Notes: generated by a model from the letters alone, not told the origin. Shown: positions 1-13,233, counted from the first letter of the stretch. The stretch is 64,000 nucleotides of DNA from Hirudo medicinalis (GCA_011800805.1 MPNW01000011.1:66393-130392); one strand, 5' to 3'. A program made the numbers and translations.

Positions 1-1701
1 TGACTCAACTTAAGCATTGCCCTGGCTGCTGATGCAGCCTCTGACCATATGACATTGCCTATCAAAATGTCATTAGTAGCTTCATATTTTATAGTTTTAT
101 TTTCACTACATTAATTATGGTATTCCTTTTTTCATAATGTGTAAAAGAATCCTATGTAATCATCAGAGTAATCACTATCAGTAAAATACATAAATACATG
201 CCAAGGAATTAATGCAAAATTATGTCATCATTGTTAAGTTGCCAAAGCATCAAACTTAGCAAGAATTTTTCAATGCTATTTTTAACCAGTAAATCACTCA
301 CAAGAATGATCATTGATCCATTCAATAGATGTAGGAACAAATTCTTGAAAATAATCAAAAATATCCTGCGTGCTGAGATCATCAGTTCCGCTAACATGAA
401 TGACTCCATAGCGTATGTGATTATCCCCGTTGCCATTGCTGTCCTTTGGACCATCGATTCCAAGGCTGTTTGGAACAAAAGATTGATTGATAATGAGAAA
501 CCAAAAGGGAATTGAAGACAAACATTTCTATGTTCAAAACTAGCCATGCAACTAATTTCTATTTAGCCAATATTTTGAATGCCCTGTGTATCCAAATCAG
601 TTGTGAAGGCAGCACAATTGCCTGACCATTCCCAGAGCACCCATTCCCTAGTGGCACAAGTTGAGTTGAAAACGTGACACCTTACGACTGCTGCATGCAG
701 GAATGCACCCGTTTAACTAATCCGCACTCCAACACTAATTACTAAATACTGTTGCTCTGGTAGCACTCAGGCACTTGAGAACTCTTGGCACACAAGTTAG
801 TTGCATTCCTGAAAGCAATGGTCATTATGTTTTGTGTTTGCAACTCAGCTTGCACCACCATAGAACACCCTTGGGAGGAGGCGCTACATACAAGTTCTAA
901 GCATTCCTGATGCTTAAGGTGCTAAATAAATGCACTTATTATCTTTTATTAATAAAATTAGCATTATTTTAGTGTCTGGTTGTCAAATTTACCAGCTGAC
1001 TGGTCTTTTTTATGTGGTCTATCCATAATTTCTTGGTTGACGTAAATTAGTTAGAACAGTAGACAAAATGACAACAGTTATAACAGTAATTAAATAAACT
1101 TTGAAGGCAAAATTTGCAGCCAACCTTGCATACAATCTGCTCAACACATCATCCGTAATAATATCTTCTGGCCTAACTACTTGTCCAAATCTGCGAATCC
1201 TCTCCTCTGCCTTTGCTTTGGCTTCCTGAAAAGCATGTTTGATTTAGTTTATAGGAGCATTAAGTAAAGTGGACAAAGTTGAAGCAGTAGTAATTCAAAC
1301 CAAAACATAACAAAAACTTTACCTCAGAAAATGGATCTATTCCAATGATAAACTCACCAGCTTTGTTGAAATATTGTCTAACAGCTGTCTATAAAGATTT
1401 ACAATATATATTCAAAGTTGGAGTTTATCAGGCATAGGCCAGGAAGAAAAGGATGATAAATAGAAATTGCCTTTTCGTCTGATTGTTTTGATAAGTGACC
1501 AGTATCCGGCGATAATGTGAGGTTTAAATCGCCATGTTGAATTTCATTTGACTCGTAATCTTCCATCCGACAAACAACATTTTCATGAGCAAGTTTTTGA
1601 CTTATTACTGAGGTATCCTGATTAACGGAATAACTTTCTGCAAAGCTGTATTCGACATCTGTCAAATCGTTCACTGTGATGCTTATTTCAGAGACACTCA
1701 T
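1..1701 (-). CDS. NCBP3: Nuclear cap-binding protein subunit 3 (NCBP3), N-terminal part, runs off the left edge
   Basis: NCBP3 binds the capped 5' end of nuclear RNA through an RRM-like domain and works in mRNA export with the cap-binding complex and ARS2/TREX. Seen here on the minus strand: exon 1323-1388 encodes NKAGEFIIGID, matching the conserved NCBP3 segment; exon 1125-1225 encodes a charged helix (EAKAKAEERIRRFGQ); exon 302-465 encodes the RNP-like core LSTQDIFDYFQEF plus IEWINDHS. The splice phases of these three exons agree (0, 2, 1) and donors such as GTGAGT at 296-301 are good. An acidic N-terminal frame with a start Met at 1701 ends at 1399, but I found no donor of the right phase joining it to the next exon, so the true start is uncertain. 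The rest of the protein lies left of base 1. Confidence 0.82.
600..735 (-). repeat. tRNA-derived SINE copy
   Basis: Read on the minus strand, an internal RNA polymerase III A-box fits the consensus TRGYNNARNNG exactly (TAGTTAAACGG), followed by the family segment GGTGCATTCCTGCATGCAG and a degenerate B-box. It resembles the copies at 10385, 47645, 48290 and 57115. It lies in an NCBP3 intron. Its ends are approximate. Confidence 0.5.
795..960 (+). repeat. tRNA-derived SINE copy, degenerate
   Basis: This is a plus-strand copy of the same SINE family. It has the GTTGCATTCCTG head, then CCCTTGGGAGG and GGCGCTACATACAAG, corresponding to the middle of the copy at 47645, and it ends in an A/T-rich ATTATT tail. 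It lies in an NCBP3 intron, and its tRNA-like boxes are poorly conserved. Confidence 0.45.
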
Positions 1702-2638
1702 ATTCGAAAAGCTATAAATATAAACATAAATATACTACTAGATTACGATACTAAATCACGAAAAATATACGGGGATACTTTTACGATGTGATAAAGATTA
1801 AAACAAATTTTTACATTTTATAAAAATTTAAATTAAGCAAATAAATACAATTTATTTTTATAACGATTGACTCGACTTAATTAAGCAAATGAAGGTATAC
1901 TTAATGCTGATAATTTGAACATATAATCTCCAATTCATAATCTAGGAAATTTTGATAATGTTGCTCCATAATTTTCTGACGGATTAGCTTGTAAGGAAAA
2001 GGTGCTCATTCACAAATACATTAGTCACCTTGCCGAGGGATAGTTTTTTGAATTATTTTCAATCACGAGAAATGCTTTCTCTTTCCGTGGTGATATTCGT
2101 CCATGCTAAAAAGACTTGATAAACGTAGTAGTCGGGGAAAACAGATAAACAATATTGACATATTTGATTAATGTTGGGCACTGTTCAAATTTTGAACATC
2201 CCAATCGGAAGAGTTCCCTTCCCTCAATCCTAGATATTAAGGGTAGCACAAAGTCAATATCTTTGAGTTTCACCAAAATAGTATTTACCACTTTTAGGCA
2301 ATTTCTTTTGAAGTGCCGCTCAAATTCTTGGAAACAGATAAAATATCACAAGCAAATAATTTTACGATGGTGTAGTTGATTTATAATATTAGTAGTTAAT
2401 AATTATAATAGTTAATATGTCAATATTGTTATTTACAGTATATTTTGATTATTTCGTGCATTTTAAGACTCTAATACTGTTAATGTGTTTAACAACACAA
2501 CTCACTCCAACAAATGTTATTTTAAGCGAGAAATATGAAAGGCTTTAAGTAAAAACGTACTCGCTTCAACAAATACAATGTTAGAATCACCATACATACT
2601 AACTTTAATTTAATCCTATGCATAACCCACTATAATCA
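1702..2638. other. Intergenic gap between NCBP3 5' end and the alpha-2/delta-like 3' end
   Basis: About 940 bases hold only short, non-homologous open frames. The stretch just above 1701 should contain the NCBP3 promoter and the right-hand part the 3' UTR of the minus-strand gene that follows. No specific motif could be supported. Confidence 0.5.
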
Positions 2639-5600
2639 CTAAAGCAAATCCTGGGTGTCAACATAATTCAACAAACCTCTTAAAATGAAAGCAAAGAGAA
2701 GAAGTGCATCTGAGCACTTCGAATTATTTGCAGCAGACACCAGGCATGGGATAGGCACATAGATAGGTGGTGCACATTTAGTGATGTTCCTAGGTCTGCC
2801 TCCAGGGAAATAAAAGATATCTGTAATGGGTTTTTTAAGCGGAGGGGGTGCATCACATTTTTCAGCAAAAGTTTGGATGGAACGGATAACCATGAGAAAG
2901 TGAGAACTGCTGCGGATAGGAGAAAGGTAGACAAATGAGTGGAAGCAAGGAGCTTTTACTGTAGTAGTGCTAAAGTCCACATTTATAAAAGCTGAATGAT
3001 TTATCATCATCTGATAGGCCAGTTTAAGGCAGGGTTTTTGATACTGGCCCTTCATTTTCATTTTCGTGCTTCCTGGCTGGAAAATTTTAAGTAATTATCA
3101 ATTATCTGGCTGATACATTTCTTATCATTTAATAGTGTGCCACATTACTGAAAACTGGAATATTTATATTTGGGCACAATTATATCAGTGACATGTTGGT
3201 TGAAGTATGCTTAGTTTTCAACTTTCAAGTGAGGTAGTAATTAATCTGTCAAAGCTTACATTAGATTGGTCTCTTTTGAAGAAGACTTCTTCATTTGGGT
3301 TTTCCATGTGAGCAAAGTCTCCAAGTTTGTAGCACTTTCTTAGCATTATTGGAAGTGAGAGATTCATGACGATGCCTTCCTTGACCAGCAATGCCATCTC
3401 AAAGGGATGCCTTTCAAAGAGGTTGACAGGTTTTTTAAAATTTCCTACTATTGGTAGCAACTCCACTGATACATCCAAATTTCTTGAGATTATATAGCAA
3501 CTGAAATTAAATTAGTTATTGCAATAAGTTAGTGCTATTAAATTTATATGACTTATCAATGAATGTTGCTCTAAAACAATAATAGCTATTAAGTGATACC
3601 AAATTGTTAATCAATAATTGCACCTTGTTTCACTCAATCCACAGTCTGTATGGTACTTCTCGAGGGCTTTTGAAAACAAAATTGCCGTATCTTTCAAAAC
3701 CCCGGTCACCCCAAACACTCCAAACACCGCACATTGACTAGCTGTTGGCCAGAAATTTATTAAAATGTCTAAAATAATCAGACAACTATTAGCCAGACAA
3801 TAGCTTGTCAATAATGTAACACCATATACAATTGGGAAGCTTATTTGTTGTTGTTGTTGTCATTGTTAATATATGGTTAATTTTATCATGTTGGTAAGTT
3901 AGGAATCATCTAAAATATCTGCACTGCAATCTGATTTTTCCCTTTATGGATACATCCATAATGGATTTAAAGAGCTAACTCACAATTTGAATAACTTGAA
4001 TTACAGTTATTCACTGGGAAATTCACAGTTTTGCTGATGAAAATGCTTGATTCTTCAGTTTCCAAAAAATTTCCAGAATATTTCTGCTGTGTTAAGACTA
4101 CATGACCCTCGTTTTCCAAAGCTTCTCTGTACCAACCATGACTATGGAAAGAAACAAATAGACAAGCTACCTTTGCAAGAGTATGATTACTAATATTTTT
4201 GTGCCTTATTTTTAACTTATTAATGTGTTAATCAAACATTAACCTATATTTAAATTTTTTTAAATGAGTATCAGCACTAAGTTGGGAGGTTCAAAAATTC
4301 AGGTTTGATAGTGAGTATGCATTTAAGTTCACAAGAAAACATATATTAGTAAAAAAAAATACATGTCTTTATCCAAAACAAAACATAAAAATAAGTTAAT
4401 ATATCATATGCAGTCAAATAACCAATAATGTTATAAAGATTGGAAAGGGCAGTCCATTCAATTAGTGACATTTTTGACAACCTAGTTGTTGATTCATACC
4501 TAGTGATAGTATCGAGACCGGATTTTGGAATTACCACTGCTGGGAAAATCCTCAGCACCCCACCATTGGTCAAAACAAATCTGCTATTGATATGAATTAG
4601 AAGAGCAAACAGAGATGGAAGTGATGACCAGATTGATTCCAGTTGATAAGTTGCCTTTATTTCCAGTCTAAAAAGCACAGATTCCTATGAAAACAATTCT
4701 GTTCTCTCAAATGTAGTTCATTTGTACAGTGCCATTAGCATAGTATCGGAAACACTTTCCATATAGCACTCCCTCCTGCAGTGGCAATGCAAACTTTCGA
4801 ACGAAGGCGTTAAAACGTCTCGTATAAACGATTCGGAAATGAACCCACTTTGCCTGGTTGGTGACGATACCATCACATGGAAAGTACTGATAGGTGGATG
4901 CCTGAGAATTCATGTCGTCTTCTAGGTTGTCCCATTCACTTGAATTATATTGGAGATTGAAAGAATTCCAATCACAGAAAGCCCTTCTGAGAAGAGCCAC
5001 TGCTGAAAGCATCCCTGAAATAATGTTGTTATGACATCAGATTTTTATAAGTTGGTGAACAAAGGTGGTCCAACACTAAGGCAGAAAAGATAATATAATA
5101 TAAAATATAAATAGATTAACAATGATTAGTCTTAATCATATCGGTCATGCAATGGACTTTAATCAGCCAAATAAACCAACATATTGACAATGCATACTAT
5201 TATTTTTCGTTAAAGCCAACTAACTGCCTGGATCAAAATCAAGCCTTGTATGAAGTCTACTCTTAGTCTCTGGCTGAGTGCAGTTGGTCAGCATAACTTT
5301 CTTTTCAGATTCAATGTATCCCAGCGTGTAGTTTATGCCTTGAAATGAACATTTAAAGAGGCATGGACTCAGATGGTTTTTGGTTTACTAGTGTAAATGA
5401 TGACTATTCTCATCATACCACAAACAAATCCAATTTCAACATTTTTTCAAACTTTCAAGCAATATCTACTCTTTAAGGGGGCAAAATAGTAATCCACTGA
5501 TGTGGACACAGGAACAATCATTAAGGCTCCTTCCTTTGACATCATTGGGATACCAGGATTTGACATTACTTTGACTTTTCCTGATTTCATGGAGGTCACA

Positions 5601-8600
5601 ACTTTCTCTATGTTTTCAAACTCTTTAAGTTCTCCTCGAGGATTAAGGAGAAGGTTAAGACTGAGTTCAAATTGGGAGAGCTAGAAAATGAAATGACCCA
5701 AAGATAAAGCTAAGAATTATTGCATTTTTGGAAATCACTAGTAATTATAAATACTAATAATAATTGGTCGAACAAATTGAAACATTATTTCACCAAATGA
5801 CAACTCACTTCTACTCCTTACTCCAACTTTCTATGGTGATATATTTATGGTGTATTATTTCTGAATTTAAGTTGATTTAACCAAAACAGTAAAGATGTTG
5901 CCAAAAAAAAAACAACACAATGTCATCAAGTGTTCAAATGGGGAAGAGATACTCTCAAGCTAAATGGATTGTCAAGTATTTTTTAATTTTTGGGAATGTC
6001 TTATATTTTCATGCAAATTTATTCACACACGTACTAAAATTATTATGTTAAAGGAGGCAAGGTTTTGTGCTTTTAATATGTCACCTACACTCTGATTGGT
6101 CAACAATTTACCATATCTCTTGTACAAAGGTATCTGCTTGGGTATTTGCAAATACTTACAGTAATTATAATTTATATTACTGATATTACATTGTATTAAT
6201 ATTAATTTATTATAATTCAATATAACATTCTGTGTTGCAACAGACCTAAGGTACTACTTAACCAGGGCTTATTTTTTGGGCAGGTCTTACTTTCAGGGAA
6301 ACATGGTACTTGTAATCCCAACAATTGCATAACAAAGAAAATGCTACAAAATCAAAGGTAAAACCCAATAAAAAGCATGAAAGAAACTCTATGTAGGGAA
6401 TGGACCTCAGTCATAGATATTAATCCAGTATAGCACTTGACTATTAAGTCCTGCGGACGAACAAGGAAGGCAAATGCGCCCGTCCAGATGTGTCCGAATA
6501 GCAGATTACGGAGGGTGGCAAAGTTGATGGCAAATCCCAGAACTCCTCCCATTTTCTCATTCTTTCCGTTGTCGAACTTGAACCTTGGAAAGACAGAAAT
6601 GGGCTTTGAAGACAGCAAAAACAAATTTCAGATTAAATATTTAGATAAGAATAATGAGTATAAAATTTGCACTTGATGAGCACAGAACTATGAGCTATCC
6701 AGATGAAAGAGTGGCTTAACTTTTGCTCTATAATGATGCATTTATTTAGTACAGAATCAGCAATACTTGGGAATAGAAATCATGACCCAGACAATAAACA
6801 AAGATAAAAAATAATACTTTCAACAAACTCATTAGTACGGTTACTATTGGGGATGAAATATGCTTCACTGAAGAACAATTGGGATGCAAGAGACTGAGAT
6901 GTTAGGGTTGAAGTTTCAATTAGCAAACCAGAATCAGCAAATGAGTAGTGCATCAAGTAGGAGTACAGCTTCATCTGGGCATAATAGCCTCTTGTCTGGT
7001 TAATCCATAGCGACACACCGCCATTTTGGCAGGCGACTCTTGATAGTCTCCTATAGAATATGTACTGGCTTGTAGTGATAAAGGTATTTATATCAACCTG
7101 CAGCAAGAAGCAAAATATGAACTGTTAATTACTTGTCTACTAAAACTGCAAAAATAAAAAAATTATCTGTCAATTTAGACAAACATCGTTAAAAATTTAA
7201 TTTTGTAAACAATGCATAGCATTAAAAACATAATTAATTAATTACATTAATAATTAAAAACATGTTATATAAACAATATTTATTGCGTGGAATTGTATAG
7301 TTTATGATATTGTAAATTACTCTTTGTAAAAGCTTCCTGTGTATAATTATTTATTGGATCAGTCTGATAGCGGAAGCGTGCGCTTCCTTAAGGCTGGCCC
7401 TTTGAGTTTATTTGAATTTGTTTTAATGTTTTTGCTTTGTATGTAACAGCTTGTTTGTTAAAAAAACAAAAACAAAAAAAAACCATGTATTACATTGCAT
7501 GTGCTTTTGGTTAAAACCATGGTTTTAATCATATATAGTTATTTCTGATGTTATGTTTAGTGGCACCACAAAAATTAGCCATTGTTATTATTAAATTTTA
7601 CTATTTAAATTACTATTTTATTAATATAAAGATTCATTTGGCTACATTTAGTTATTCAAAAAGCCACAAGCCATTCGTGGCAAGAAACTTGAGTAAGAAA
7701 AAGAAAAAACAAACTTCAAACAACTATCAAATATTTAGAAAGGTCAAGTTGATCTTTTACAACATTGAAACCTAGGGGAGTGATTGATGCAACAATATCT
7801 TCTGGTATTGAAGCTAACCATTCTATTACAGAATAAATGTTTAGTAACATTTACGATGCGTTATGATGGTTTTATTTTGGCCTCTCTTAATGCAATAAGA
7901 CATCGGATGAATGTGATTAATAATGCACAAAGAATTCTTGTAATGTATCCTTATTTCTTGGCAAAAAAGTTATAAATTCTGCAGGCAAATAGACAAATTA
8001 AAAAACCTGATGCTGCACAAAATACTGCATAATGGAAACGTCAAGCAGCGTCGTCTCTACGTTGTATTTGCAGACATCTCCAGGCACAAACCTCCTCTGG
8101 TTCTCTTCAAGGAAGTGGTTGGTTCCTGGGAGGTATTAGTGACAAACATAAATTTTTCATGTTACATGGTTCCCCATCTATCACATTAAATTGTTGAGGC
8201 AATATTTAGGACTCTACATCTTGTATTAATTGCAAGATACATCATCTATCAATCCACAAATTTCAGTCATTAATTTATATCCTTGCCTGAGCTGCATCTC
8301 ACTCTCTTGTCCCTGTCTTGTCCACTGGTTATAAGGTAGATAGTCTTCTTACATGACTTGACCTCGCCCAAAAGCTCGAACGCCATTGCAAGGGCTCGGC
8401 TACAGTTAGATTAGGAAGCTATTTAAGCTTATTAAATTATCACATTATCAAATGACAGTTCTTCAAAGATCTAGTAATGTGTAATCTAAATTGGAAGGTA
8501 AAACTGACTGTAGATCTGTGCCTCCTCTTGGTTTAATTCTCCAAATAAAGTCTATGAAGGCATTTTTATTCTGCTCATTAGCTGAATAAAATTCACACAA

Positions 8601-10128
8601 TGGGGGATGAAGACACCTCAGAAACATTGTGGAATGTTCAATGGTCTGTCCCTGAATGTCCCAGATCATGGATGATGACGTGATAATGTTAAAATCCACA
8701 TGAGAAGTAAAGGATTGCACCAACATAACTGCCACTTCTTTTGCATTCACCAGACTGTCAAATAGGTAGATTGAGATAAGTGTAGAAATAATTAAGTAAA
8801 GTGACATGACCTCAGTTTTATTTTTAGCCTTATCATATTGTGAAATTCAGCTCATTTACTCTGCAAAGCATATTCTACAAACATAAAATGAAAAGAAATA
8901 GTTTGGTGAATTTCATGTTTAGTGAAATGGTTTGAGGCCTTGCTAAGTGATCTGGTTATACAGATTACAGAGTTGTAGCTCTATTGTAGCCAGATTTATG
9001 AATTGTTACTATTCCTCTTCATAAAGCCCCATGGAAGAGCTGGTGTCCATTATGATGATCACTTGCTGATAAGAAGCTTTTCCAAGGTACCATGATTGTA
9101 GCCTGAACTCTAAGTCTTTCTCAGTATTTTGCAATTCCATCTCTGGCACCACACGTAGCACTCCAGTCGCTGTTCCTATGTACACAAAATCTGCAACCAC
9201 CAACTATGATTTACAAAAAGTTTACACAAGCATCTCTGCTGATTTTATAGTTGTATTTGCTAGAATTTTTCAAACTGGAAAAATTAATTGCCACAATTCA
9301 TTCAATAATTTTTCTATTGAATTCACATTTGTTTAAGCAGGATATAGTTAAATAAATATAGAAATGCATAAACTAGCCTATCAAACTGTGGTTTTTCAGT
9401 TGATCTGACATATAAGGTATGACAGCTGCAGTCCACTGTATGTCTTTGAGTATATCTGCCTCATTTTCAACATAGATATCATCACTTATCCATAAAGTAT
9501 CTTCCCTTAAAATGGAAAAGCACTCGTTTACTGCCAATTATGATCATCATAAATTAATTTTGAGTAAATTCAGATGTGCAACAGTAATAAAAATGATTTC
9601 ACAATATTTATTAAACAAATGAATAAATGGATGAATTAATAAGTCTTTATTTACATATAGAATGTACAAGAAAACTTTACCCCATTTCGTCATTTTTAAA
9701 CTTTGCTCTCATTTTAACCTTAGAGTCCTTATAATCTAAATCAGGAGAAGGCATCTTTAGATATTCCTTGACGGCTAAATCTTTAAATATGTCTTTACCT
9801 TGTATAGCCGACAGAAACGCGAAATCTGAGAACACATGTCCAATAGAAATTAAATTTGAAAGTTGCAGCGACTAGGTTAGTTATGGAGAACACCAGTACC
9901 TAATTCACGAGCAGCTCGCTCCGCTATTTCCGAACCATCTGAGTCGTCTTCTAAGAATGAACAGCTTTCCATAACTCTTTTTAGGAACTCAATATCTCCC
10001 AAATAAGTGTCGGCAAGTTGCTGGACAATTGCATCGATCTCCTTCGCCCACTTGTCTATTTCTCGCACTCTTTCAAAAGCTGCTACATCAGCGACAAAAC
10101 CAAAAGCAAATACTAGCGCCAAAGCCAT
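2639..10128 (-). CDS. Alpha-2/delta / CACHD1-like calcium-channel auxiliary subunit (VWA plus Cache domains)
   Basis: The family binds the extracellular side of voltage-gated calcium channels and aids their trafficking. Exon 9900-10128 starts with a signal peptide (MALALVFAFGFVADVAA) and the VWA_N helix ending EIAERAARELG. Exon 9681-9825 joins in phase. An exon near 9015-9197 has FVYIGTATGVLRVVPEME and the VWA MIDAS motif DTSSSMG; exons 8509-8754 and 8303-8399 join in phase as GGTDL-HRALAMAFELL and complete the VWA fold. Further exons (about 8035-8113, 6815-7098, 6425-6590, 5490-5683, 5228-5339, 4707-5010, 4503-4668, 3985-4135, 3640-3800, 3260-3478) carry double-Cache segments, e.g. FVLTNGGVLRIFPAVV joined to GWYREALENEGHVVLT. 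The last exon (stop at 2639) has paired cysteines and a short hydrophobic tail DALLLFAFILRGLL, more like GPI-anchored alpha-2/delta than CACHD1 with its cytoplasmic tail. Some joins are approximate; paralogue identity is not settled. Confidence 0.85.
5131..5180 (+). repeat. Short LINE-tail-like fragment
   Basis: GCAATGGACTTTAATCA followed by AAATAAA resembles the 3' end of the LINE remnant near 53150 (GCAACGGACTTTAATCA then repeated AAATAAAT). It probably marks a solo 3' end in an intron of the alpha-2/delta-like gene. Confidence 0.35.
6250..6312 (+). repeat. Dispersed repeat fragment (GGGCTTATTTT type)
   Basis: The segment AGGGCTTATTTTTTGGGCAG followed by GTCTTACTTTCAGGGAAAC resembles AGGGCTTATTTTCGGGGATG at about 30358. 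Two copies in unrelated non-coding places point to an interspersed repeat; the class is unknown. Confidence 0.35.
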
Positions 10129-10384
10129 GTTTTGATGAACAGACGATTTTAACCTTCTTAACGATGTGGTGATGATGATGGTGATTAAATTAGCACTAAC
10201 AAGCGTAACTGGATGATTAAGAAGAGTGAATTTGGCACTTTTTGACTTTAATTTACATCAAGACTATTTATTTAGCAAAGTCATAAAAGCATCTTTAACT
10301 TCTATTACAAGGTTAAAAATCATTTTTATGTTTAGGGTGTTTATAAATGTCAAAAATGACACTGCACACACTTTTATTTTATTT

Positions 10385-10500
10385 ACCGAGATGCGACGTG
10401 CTGGGTGGCCAAATGGGTTGCGTTCCTGCCTGCGACGTTAATGGCGTGTTGTGTTCGAAGCCCTGTCTGCGCCCTCCGGAAGGAGCGCTATATAAGTGTT
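10385..10500 (+). repeat. tRNA-derived SINE copy, good A and B boxes
   Basis: The A-box TGGCCAAATGG fits TRGYNNARNNG exactly and the B-box GTTCGAAGCC fits GTTCRANNC; between them lies the family segment GGGTTGCGTTCCTGC. A GAGCGCTATATAAG stretch follows. This is the clearest copy for defining the family. It sits directly before a LINE fragment. Confidence 0.65.
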
Positions 10501-10529
10501 TAAATGAGCTGCACTCGCGGTTTTGTGTC

Positions 10530-10945
10530 CACTCTCAACAAATGCCCGGGAGTTTCATATGAATACTCCGGTTTTCTCAAGTATTTGCAACAGCAACTCG
10601 ATCCTGTTTGGATTACCTTCCTGCCTCCTCGAGCACCTTCAGCTCATCAATGTATCTGCAAAAATAATTTACTGCAAAAGAAAACACATTACCACTTCTT
10701 CATGGCCTCCATTGTGGCTAGATATTAGGCAAAGAATAGACTGCAAGATATCTACACTAGTATTCAAGTCCCTCCTAGGTCACGCGCCGTCCTACCTGCG
10801 CAAATCCCGAGAAGGCGAGGGCTCAGATGAACAGCCAGAAGCTCCCTCGTCAAATTGTCAGCTCAACGTGAGATACTGGATATTAGGTCCATCGACGCTG
10901 TTGTCCTGCAAATCTGGAAGAAACTGTCACTTTTAATAAATAACA
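10530..10945 (+). mobile_element. CR1/L2-like LINE remnant, C-terminal end of reverse transcriptase
   Basis: The frame reads SILFGLPSCLLEHLQLINVS, then WPPLWLDIRQRIDCKISTLV, then FKSLLGHAPSYL. This is the usual C-terminal thumb of CR1/L2-clade LINE reverse transcriptases (LLYGLP..LL..LQ, W.P...RI..K, L.G.AP.YL). No upstream reverse transcriptase core or endonuclease was found, so it is a 5'-truncated relic. Confidence 0.7.
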
Positions 10946-12865
10946 CTAGTCCAGCCGGGTTTCGCATTACCTTAAAACTTGATTCTTAATGTTATTTAGG
11001 ATCATATGCTTCTTGGTTAAACTAAAGTTATTACTTCGAGCAACATTAAATATTACATAGCTTTTCATCGATTCATCTTTTTATTTGTGGGATTGATTTG
11101 TTTTACTACTTTTCGACAAAATCAGTTTGTTCATCAATTTATTTTCATGAAATAATTTTCAAAAAACTATTCATTCATGAGAAAGCAAGACTTTTCATGC
11201 AACCACACTAATTTTTATGTGGAATTTTCGGTTTCGGTTTTCGTATTTGCACACGAAACATGTCAGCAAGTTGATAGCAGGCATCAATTATGAAATCTGC
11301 GATTGACAGTTTTTTGTTTTTTTTTTAAGAAGTGACATTTAGAAGTTTATATACTGAATTGCTGCTAAAATCTATAAATAATTTTAGAGTTGCATTAATT
11401 ACTAGAACATTGAAGCGGACATTGTATAATCAAACAACGGCATATATTTTAAATTTTAGTCGGAAAAATAAAATCTACTAAGGTTATTATTAAATTTAAA
11501 TTGCATCAAACCTAAACTGTTTATCTTCGTCTTAAGTAAAGATAATACTGGATTACAAATAACTCCATCCTTGAGAACCAGATAATAGCAAACTTAATAC
11601 TTATGCCAATTGAATAAACCGCATAAGTTTAAGCGGTGAAGTTCTTGGGCGCCAATAGCGTGATCAAAATTTTCTTAAAATAGTCTCGGAACTCCAATAA
11701 ACGAAAGTATGGGAATCACGTGAATTGTGTTGTCGTGCATGTTTGTACGAGAAGAGTCGAAATCGATAAATATAATCTCAGGACACTTTGGCAATTTCAG
11801 ATCGATCCAGGTTAGTTAATTGATTTTGTTTCCATATTTTTGCGTTGCTTCCCTAATGTATTTGTATTCGTATTTACCCAAGAGGCTCGTTTTGTCTTAG
11901 TAGGGATAATAGGGATGTCTACTAAGCTTATATTTGGAAAGTCTTTTTTAAGTCTGAGGTCTTTAATATATTTTGATATACCTTAAAAATAATTAGTAAA
12001 AAAAATTGACTCAAGCAATCTTAACCAGCAATTGTTTTGAGTTGATATCAATACAGAAATTGATAAATTGAGTTGATATAAATGCAGAAATTTCATTACA
12101 TATAAACATAGCCCTAAACAAATGGCGATAATGAATTATCAATTACATTAAAAAAAATTATGATATCAAAAATGGAAGGATTTGCAAATTATCAAATGAA
12201 TAAATTATCAATTTTACCACTTTAAGGCAATTTTGGCAATTTATTCAAGAATCAAAGAGGACCTTCTGACTGATTTAAATATTACATCATGAATTTCCTT
12301 CAGGTAATGAAAAACTGCTTTGTTTAGAAACTGAAATTATACATATTTAAAAAATGCATTATTATTAATTAGCAACAATTTATAGTTTTTCACTTAATGT
12401 TCCAATGGTTGAATCAAACTTAAAAATCTAGTCTCAAGAAAGCAATTAAGAACTATTTAATTATGATAATACAATTTATTTATTAATGTTATTAATAATT
12501 CATTAGTTAATAATAATTAATTTTAAAGTAAGTTTAACTTATTATGATCCCAATTCATAATAATTCATGATAGTATCATTATTACAATTATTATTGAAAT
12601 GATGATCATGATCATTGAAAATCAGCATTGCTACAGTGATTTTCTGAACTTATTAATGGACGTCACTACTAATAGCAGCATGAGTTGGAATATGAAACCA
12701 TTTGTAAAAGAAGTAGGATGACATTTTAAAGATAAAGATTTTTGGATCATTACAATTAATTGCATTTAATACCTTGCTAGATTTTCAGTGAAATAAAGCT
12801 ATTTTTAAAGAAAAAATAAGTGTAAGCTTTAAGGAAGCATTTCTATTTAAGAAACACCGTCAGCA
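10946..12865. other. Gene-poor stretch upstream of the HELZ2-like gene
   Basis: No homologous open frame was recognised. The 11640-11811 part is less A/T-rich, contains the E-box CACGTG at 11717-11722, and ends in a splice-donor-like CCAG|GTTAGT at 11811. This could be a promoter with a non-coding first exon for the plus-strand gene, which is inference only. The rest is A/T-rich. Confidence 0.3.
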
Positions 12866-13233
12866 ATGTCACGACCAAAACGTAAGTGACAGCAGCACTT
12901 GTAACAATGCCAATGACATCAAGGCTCTTGAATTAGAAGTAAGATGATGTGAATTACTTGCTTTAATGTCAATAATTCTTATAATGTGCTAGTTTTAAAA
13001 TTTTTGCTGTTTTTGCACAAGTGTGTGCCTTGCATGTGAGTGAATGGAAATTTATTTAACTTTTTTGAAATGAAGTCTAAAAAAAAATCATGTTAATATT
13101 TAGTTATAAATTAGGCAAAATATATGTCAATAAAGTTTTAAATTATTTGTTATTATTTTTTTTATATTAATAACCTTAGCCAAGAATAGGGTTTAAGGCA
13201 TGTTCATTCTGAAATTATATTTTATTTTTGAAG

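Noticed and set aside
1389..1402. 14-base GT...AG unit in NCBP3 that looks like a micro-intron
   Set aside because: It is much shorter than known animal introns and its removal leaves the wrong frame.
7548..7975. Two adjacent plus-strand frames of 75 and 63 codons
   Set aside because: A/T-driven composition, no homology, and they lie in an intron of the minus-strand alpha-2/delta-like gene.
10385..10500. Possible tRNA gene
   Set aside because: A and B boxes are good, but no cloverleaf with paired acceptor stem could be formed, and related copies with tails show it is a SINE.
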